DNA from: Desulfatibacillum aliphaticivorans DSM 15576
GTDB taxonomy: Bacteria > Desulfobacterota > Desulfobacteria > Desulfobacterales > Desulfatibacillaceae
Assembly: GCF_000429905.1 (NCBI RefSeq)
Contig: NZ_AUCT01000013.1
Location: 1 to 64,000 of the forward strand
DNA length: 64,000 nucleotides
Direction of reading: 5' to 3'
The position numbers were made by a program, and so were the translations under genes. Positions 59,361-64,000 of the stretch are shown here, piece by piece. Below the pieces are notes generated by a model. It was given only the letters and a program-made list of their open reading frames with translations, had not been told where the DNA came from and ran no database searches. Within the stretch, counting starts at the first letter, position 1; every line of letters begins with the position of its first letter.

Positions 59361-60953
59361 TCAACCACCGGATATTGGGGCGGAGTCCATGAACTCCATA
59401 ATCTCAAACCGTTCAATATGCAGGGCGGGATCCGCCTGAATTAAAATAGGCGTTTCGATCCGCTGCTCCAAAGAAAGGACGGTGATGTTTTCCTCTTCCA
59501 ATAAGAATCGGGCTATTTCCGGATGCGCCTTTACGGATATCCGGGATCCCTGGATATCGTAGGATTGGCGCAGAATTTCCCTGTAAATATTGTGGCAGAT
59601 GCTCTTTTTGGAAAGGACGATGCCCTCTCCTTCGCAATAAGCGCAAGGCTCTGACAACTGGCGATTGATATTTTCCCGGGTCCGTTTCCGGGTCATTTGA
59701 ATCAATCCCATTTCCGACATGGGCAGAACGTTGGTGGTGCTCCGGTCCTTTTTCAGGGTTTCCACCAGAACCTGATACACTTTATCCCGGTCTTCCAGCT
59801 TCTCCATATCTATAAAATCAATGACGATGATTCCGCCGATATCCCTCAACCGCAACTGATAGGCGATTTCCTTCAGCGCCTCCAGGTTGGTTTTGAGAAT
59901 GGTTTCGGAAAGATCCCCCTTGCCCACATAACGGCCGGTGTTTACGTCGATGGAAACCAGGGCTTCGGTCTCCTCAATCACTATGTAGCCGCCGGACTTG
60001 AGCCAAACCTTTTTTCGGCCCAAACGGGAGATATCCCCTTCCAGTTGATAGGCGTCGAAAATAGGCTCGCGGCGATCGTAATACTGTACGGCGTCGCGCA
60101 ATCCGGGCATGTTGGGCTCCAGAAAATCCTGAATTTCCCTGTACCCTCTTTCTGAGTCAATCACCAGCCTGTCCACTTCCTTGGTGAACAGATCCCTGAC
60201 CGACCTCAGACTGGCTGAAAGCTCCTGATGCAGCAAAGACGGGGCGGAGCACTGCCAATAGCGATGGACCACGCGTTTCCAGACCCTGGTGAGAAATTCC
60301 ACCTCGTGGGTGAGTTTTTCAGGCCCTATTCCTTCGCACACGGTGCGGACGATGTAGCCAAAAGGCTCCACCCGGGCTTCCATCAATTGCTCTTTTAAGC
60401 GGTTGCGCTCTCCGGAATCTGTGATGCGGCGGGACACCCCAATATGATTGGTGGTGGGCATGAGCACCAAAAAGCGACCGGGAATGGTAATTCGGGAAGT
60501 GACTCTGGCGCCTTTTTTTCCAATGGGCGACTTAGCCACCTGCACCATGATCTCCTGGCCTTCCCGGATCATATCTTCTATGCTGGGCCGAATGCGGGGA
60601 GGCCTGATTATTCTGGCGGCTTCCTCAATTTCATCGTCATCGTCCTCGGCGTCCAGCAGAATGACTTCCTGATCCTCCTCCTCATCTTCATGAATGAGGG
60701 GGGAGCCGGTTTCATCGGAAGGAAAATCCATGACCACGTCGTCAACATATATAAAGGCGGCCTGATCCAGACCTATATCCACAAAAGCGGCCTGCATGCC
60801 GGGCAAAACCCGCATGACCCTGCCCTTATATATATTGCTGACGATATCGGACTCTCCGGTGCGTTCGATATATAACTCAGCAAGAGCGCCGTCCTCCACC
60901 AGAGCCACCCTGGTTTCAAATCCGGCGTCATTAATTATCAGTTTTTTTTCCAT
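59361..60953 (-). CDS. rng: Ribonuclease E/G family endoribonuclease
   Basis: 530 residues. S1 domain (about 35-130) interrupted by an acidic insert (HEDEEEDQEVILLDAEDDDDEIEEAA), RNase H-like region and the DNase I-like catalytic part with SIDVNTGRYVG and VIDFIDM (metal-binding Asp), zinc-link PCAYCEGEG. Length matches RNase G rather than RNase E. Processes rRNA and degrades mRNA. Confidence 0.95.
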   Translation of the reverse strand: MEKKLIINDAGFETRVALVEDGALAELYIERTGESDIVSNIYKGRVMRVLPGMQAAFVDIGLDQAAFIYVDDVVMDFPSDETGSPLIHEDEEEDQEVILLDAEDDDDEIEEAARIIRPPRIRPSIEDMIREGQEIMVQVAKSPIGKKGARVTSRITIPGRFLVLMPTTNHIGVSRRITDSGERNRLKEQLMEARVEPFGYIVRTVCEGIGPEKLTHEVEFLTRVWKRVVHRYWQCSAPSLLHQELSASLRSVRDLFTKEVDRLVIDSERGYREIQDFLEPNMPGLRDAVQYYDRREPIFDAYQLEGDISRLGRKKVWLKSGGYIVIEETEALVSIDVNTGRYVGKGDLSETILKTNLEALKEIAYQLRLRDIGGIIVIDFIDMEKLEDRDKVYQVLVETLKKDRSTTNVLPMSEMGLIQMTRKRTRENINRQLSEPCAYCEGEGIVLSKKSICHNIYREILRQSYDIQGSRISVKAHPEIARFLLEEENITVLSLEQRIETPILIQADPALHIERFEIMEFMDSAPISGG

Positions 60954-60980
60954 TGCATTTTTACCCCTTATTACTAAGGG

Positions 60981-63470
60981 TCAACTCCCTGCGTTGGATG
61001 CAGGCTGCTTAACCACGCGGCATCCCGCCAACGATTCGGGAGAGAGTCCCAATATATGACCGAGAATCTCCATGGGCCGGATGCTCTTTCCCGGAATATT
61101 TTTTACAGACAAGAAAAAGGCTCCATCCCCCATTGATTGTATTTCAACCAATTGGGCCAGATCAAGCTCCCATTGCTTTCCCTTATGATTCGTATGCGTT
61201 ACAATATACTCTTTCGCCTCGCTAAAGGCCATTATTTTTTCATCATGCTCCGGCTCGAGCCTAACCTTGTAATATATAACGTCCGGCTCTCCCGCCCTGG
61301 CTCCTTTGGTAAAGGGTTCGCACCGGAACGCTTCCAAACCCTCGGGCAGCCGCCCTTCAAGGCGCTCCAACATGTACTCGGGCTGAAAGCGGCTGTCTAC
61401 AGTTATGATAAAATTTTCTTCCAGGCTTTCCATTCCCACCGGCAAGGCCTGAGAAAACGAGACCTTGGGCATGGGGTGGAATCCCTTGGAATACATCATG
61501 GGTATGCGCGCTCTTCGCAAGGCTCTGTGCACCTGGCTGATCATTTCCAAATGGCCCAGGTGGCGGGCGTCGTCTGTTTTGGAATAATAAACCATCAGCT
61601 TCCTATAGTTTATATTCTCCGAGCCCTCCTCGGATTCCTGGTTTTCGACTTTTTCAGGACTTTTTGAAAATATAGGCTGTATATTGGAAAAATCGCACAC
61701 CCCGCAACCGGAGCAGGTTTCCTTGCTGCAGCCCGGGGTTTTTTCCACGTCCAGGGCCTTTTGCAACTCCTTTTGGAGGAATTTCTTCGTGGCGCCCATG
61801 TCTATATGATCCCAGGGCAAAGGCTCTTCCGTCGGTTTGCCGCCTATATAGTCGTCCGGATTTATGCTGTCGGCCTCCATGAGTTCCCGCCACAGATGAA
61901 AATCAAAATGATCGGACCAGCCGTCAAACCGGGCGCCTTTATTCCAGGCGTCGACCAGCAAAGGGGCCAGTTTTCTGTTCCCACGGGAAAATACCCCTTC
62001 AATAACGCTGACCTGGGGATTTTGCCATTTTGTTTTAACGCCGGGCCGTTTAAGCCTGTCTTTGATGTAATCCAGGCGCTCCCACGCCTCCTCAATGGAA
62101 ATCTGGCGAGCCCATTGAAACGGAGTGTGCGGCTTAGGCACGAACACCCCGATGCTGGCGGTGATGTCGGCTTTCTTTCCGGCCAAATCCTTTAATTTGT
62201 GCACCAGGTCCACGATGCCCTGGACGTCTTCCTGGGTTTCCGTGGGAAGGCCGATCATGAAATACAGCTTAATCAGCTTCCACCCCATATAGAAAGCGTC
62301 GGAAACGGTTTGAATGATTTCCTCTTCGCTGATGTTTTTATTGATGACGTCCCGCAAGCGCTGGGTTCCGGCTTCCGGCGCTATGGTAAATCCCGTCTTA
62401 CGGACCTTTTTGATCTCTTCCATCAAAGGGCGGGTAAGGGTTCCCGCACGCATGGATGGTAAAGAAACCGCCACCTGCTGCTTGCTGAATTCCTTCATGA
62501 TTCCGCTCATGAGCCAATCCAGACAGGAATAATCCCCCACGCTTAAGGACAGGAGGGATATGTCCTCATACCCGGTTTGAGTCAGGGATTTGCGGGCATA
62601 CTCCATGAGGTTCTCCGGCGTTCTCTCCCGCACTGGCCTATAAATCATCCCGGCCTGGCAAAAACGGCATCCCCTGCCGCACCCGCGGGAAATTTCCAGG
62701 CGCAGCCGATCATGCACCGGATTGGAATAAGGAACGATGGGATCTATAGGGAAATACGTTGCATTTAAATCCGGAATAATCGTTCTTTTGACGGAGCTTT
62801 GCTTGCCGGGCTTAGGAGTGAGTTTTTCTGATACTGCGTCAAACTCAAAATGGGAAGGTACGTAGACTCCGCGGATTTCGGCCAGTTTGTCCAGAAGATC
62901 GCTTTTTACAGGATTTTCCTTATTTTTCCATTCCAGCCAAGCATCAGCCATTTCGAGGATGGCTTCTTCTCCGTCTCCAATCAATATAGCGTCAAAAAAA
63001 TCGGCAATCGGCTCCGGATTGCAGGCGCACGGACCGCCTCCTATGATTAAAGGTTGATCATCGCCGCGATCTTTAGAGTAAAATGGAATTCCGGACAGAT
63101 TCAACATAGTGAGCATATTGGTGTAATTAAGCTCATAAAGCAGGCTGATTCCTATCCAGTCAAAATCCTTTAAAGGACGATGGCTTTCCAAAGTGAAGAG
63201 ATCAATTTTTTCTTCGCCCAGCAGTTTTTCAAGGTCGTCGTCAGGCGCGTAAACCCTTTCGGCCAGGATGTCTTCCCTGCCGTTTAAAATGCTGTAGAGA
63301 ATCTGAATTCCGAAATGGGAGGTTCCAATTTCATAAAGATCGGGAAAAGCCAGTGCGACCTGCAGTTTAACCTCTTCGGGCGACTTATGGACGGAATTGA
63401 TCTCTGTTCCCAGGTATCTTCCGGGCCTGCGGACCCGGGTCAATATTTTGTCTTTTTCCAGTTTATTCAT
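60981..63470 (-). CDS. B12-type radical SAM protein fused to DUF2344 (TIGR03960/TIGR03936)
   Basis: 829 residues. N-terminal cobalamin-type domain (PDLYEIGTSHFGIQILYSILN), radical SAM core LEISRGCGRGCRFCQAGMIYRPVRERTPENL (C-x3-C-x2-C), a cysteine cluster CSKETCSGCGVCDF (about 590), and a DUF2344 domain (YYSKTDDARHLGHLEMISQVHRALRRARIP...SKGFHPMPKVSFSQALPVGMES). The fused form is common in Gram-negative bacteria, always near rng/rplU. The exact reaction is unknown; a role in RNA or ribosome modification is suspected. Confidence 0.93.
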   Translation of the reverse strand: MNKLEKDKILTRVRRPGRYLGTEINSVHKSPEEVKLQVALAFPDLYEIGTSHFGIQILYSILNGREDILAERVYAPDDDLEKLLGEEKIDLFTLESHRPLKDFDWIGISLLYELNYTNMLTMLNLSGIPFYSKDRGDDQPLIIGGGPCACNPEPIADFFDAILIGDGEEAILEMADAWLEWKNKENPVKSDLLDKLAEIRGVYVPSHFEFDAVSEKLTPKPGKQSSVKRTIIPDLNATYFPIDPIVPYSNPVHDRLRLEISRGCGRGCRFCQAGMIYRPVRERTPENLMEYARKSLTQTGYEDISLLSLSVGDYSCLDWLMSGIMKEFSKQQVAVSLPSMRAGTLTRPLMEEIKKVRKTGFTIAPEAGTQRLRDVINKNISEEEIIQTVSDAFYMGWKLIKLYFMIGLPTETQEDVQGIVDLVHKLKDLAGKKADITASIGVFVPKPHTPFQWARQISIEEAWERLDYIKDRLKRPGVKTKWQNPQVSVIEGVFSRGNRKLAPLLVDAWNKGARFDGWSDHFDFHLWRELMEADSINPDDYIGGKPTEEPLPWDHIDMGATKKFLQKELQKALDVEKTPGCSKETCSGCGVCDFSNIQPIFSKSPEKVENQESEEGSENINYRKLMVYYSKTDDARHLGHLEMISQVHRALRRARIPMMYSKGFHPMPKVSFSQALPVGMESLEENFIITVDSRFQPEYMLERLEGRLPEGLEAFRCEPFTKGARAGEPDVIYYKVRLEPEHDEKIMAFSEAKEYIVTHTNHKGKQWELDLAQLVEIQSMGDGAFFLSVKNIPGKSIRPMEILGHILGLSPESLAGCRVVKQPASNAGS

Positions 63471-63599
63471 AGCAGCTGACGCTAATACTACGTCCGATTT
63501 TCCCCCTCAAACAGGGATCTAAAAAATTACATTGGGGGAGACTCAATAAAAATGAGTTCTCCCCCAAAAAAAAATAATCAAGCGGAATTTCACCTGAAA

Positions 63600-64000
63600 T
63601 CAAATATCCAGCTGGGTGACCTCCAAGGCGTTGCTCTGGATGAAATCCCTGCGGGGCTCCACCTCGTCGCCCATCAACAGGCGGAACATTTCGTCCGTCT
63701 CAATGGCGTCTTCCACCTTGACTTTGACCAGCCGTCTTTTTTCAGGATCCATGGTGGTTTCCCACAGTTGGTCCGGGTTCATTTCGCCCAAACCTTTGTA
63801 CCGCTGCAGGCTGATGCCTTTTTTGGACTCTTCCATCAAGTGATGAAGCAGTTCTTCCTTATTGGGCAGCTCCACTGTTTTTTCTTCGTCTTTGCCCCTG
63901 GACCAAACAACAAAGGCGTCGCCGTTTGCATCCAAGGCTCTTTTGCTGAGCACAGCGCATTTTTGAAAATCGGATGAATAAATAAAACCGCGGCCGATTT
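63600..64000 (-). CDS. gyrB: DNA gyrase subunit B, C-terminal part (runs off right edge)
   Basis: The last ~133 residues: IGRGFIYSSDFQKCAVLSKRAL..., then GISLQRYKGLGEMNPDQLWETTMDPEKRRLVKV and the terminal DEMFRLLMGDEVEPRRDFI, the conserved GyrB Toprim/C-terminal segment. The 5' portion lies beyond the window. A short linker with LDANGDAFVVWSRGKDEEKTVELPNKEEL sits within this part. On the minus strand, upstream of the radical SAM gene. Confidence 0.96.
   Translation of the reverse strand, partial: IGRGFIYSSDFQKCAVLSKRALDANGDAFVVWSRGKDEEKTVELPNKEELLHHLMEESKKGISLQRYKGLGEMNPDQLWETTMDPEKRRLVKVKVEDAIETDEMFRLLMGDEVEPRRDFIQSNALEVTQLDI

Overview
The window looks like chromosomal DNA of a sulfate-reducing Desulfobacterota (Deltaproteobacteria). 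Evidence: a dsrC gene with the C-terminal two-cysteine arm, a siroheme-decarboxylase-type (Ahb) regulator-fold protein, a single-chain pyruvate:ferredoxin oxidoreductase, several acyl-CoA enzymes, and an rpmH-rnpA-yidD-yidC-jag-mnmE block. Gene content and moderate GC resemble the alkane/alkene-degrading Desulfatibacillum group; that species-level guess is inference, not shown by the sequence.

Layout. 1-240: left-edge stub of an IS66-type transposase. 480-1775: MgtC/DUF4010 membrane protein. 2004-9384: a sigma54 enhancer-binding regulator facing a sigma54 promoter (3838-3853) that drives an operon of two acyl-CoA dehydrogenase subunits, a very divergent B12-dependent acyl-CoA mutase (large and small subunit) and its MeaB-type GTPase chaperone. 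This is the most interesting part of the window: the mutase lacks the arginine and the histidine that define methylmalonyl-CoA mutase. 9640-11195: a short leader peptide, a SEC-C protein with an apparent +1 frameshift, and a hypothetical protein. 11267-16580: two TetR regulators, a promoter/operator region, an SCP2-like/ThDP-enzyme/SMP-30-like operon and a broken SDR gene. 16610-18448: queD-queE-queC (preQ0 synthesis). 18552-23099: FapA-like protein, acyl-CoA ligase, ThyA-type protein.

23100-28150 is an accessory island: duplicated ~420 bp elements, short tandem repeats with a GGGACGTC core, an RHS-repeat protein whose 5' part has been replaced by one of the elements, small membrane proteins, and a second copy of the 3' end and terminator of the thyA-type gene at the far boundary.

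28192-36458: lipoprotein, cyclophilin, PFOR, nitrilase-family hydrolase, Ahb-type siroheme decarboxylase, YjbQ, DsrC, MobA and MoaC. 36475-42605: LysM/NlpC-like protein and the rpmH-to-mnmE block, followed by a perfect parS palindrome; a second parS-like site lies inside nadD. 42719-49228: zinc-ribbon protein, HsdR-N-like protein, rsfS, nadD, then a three-gene unit (unknown protein, ABC-type ATPase, B12/radical SAM-TPR protein). 49395-51302: PiT phosphate transporter with DUF47 partner. 51788-55120: large PocR/PAS/GAF hybrid histidine kinase. 55159-64000, all on the minus strand: gyrB (partial, at the edge), radical SAM/DUF2344 protein, rng, rplU, rpmA, obgE, proB, proA.
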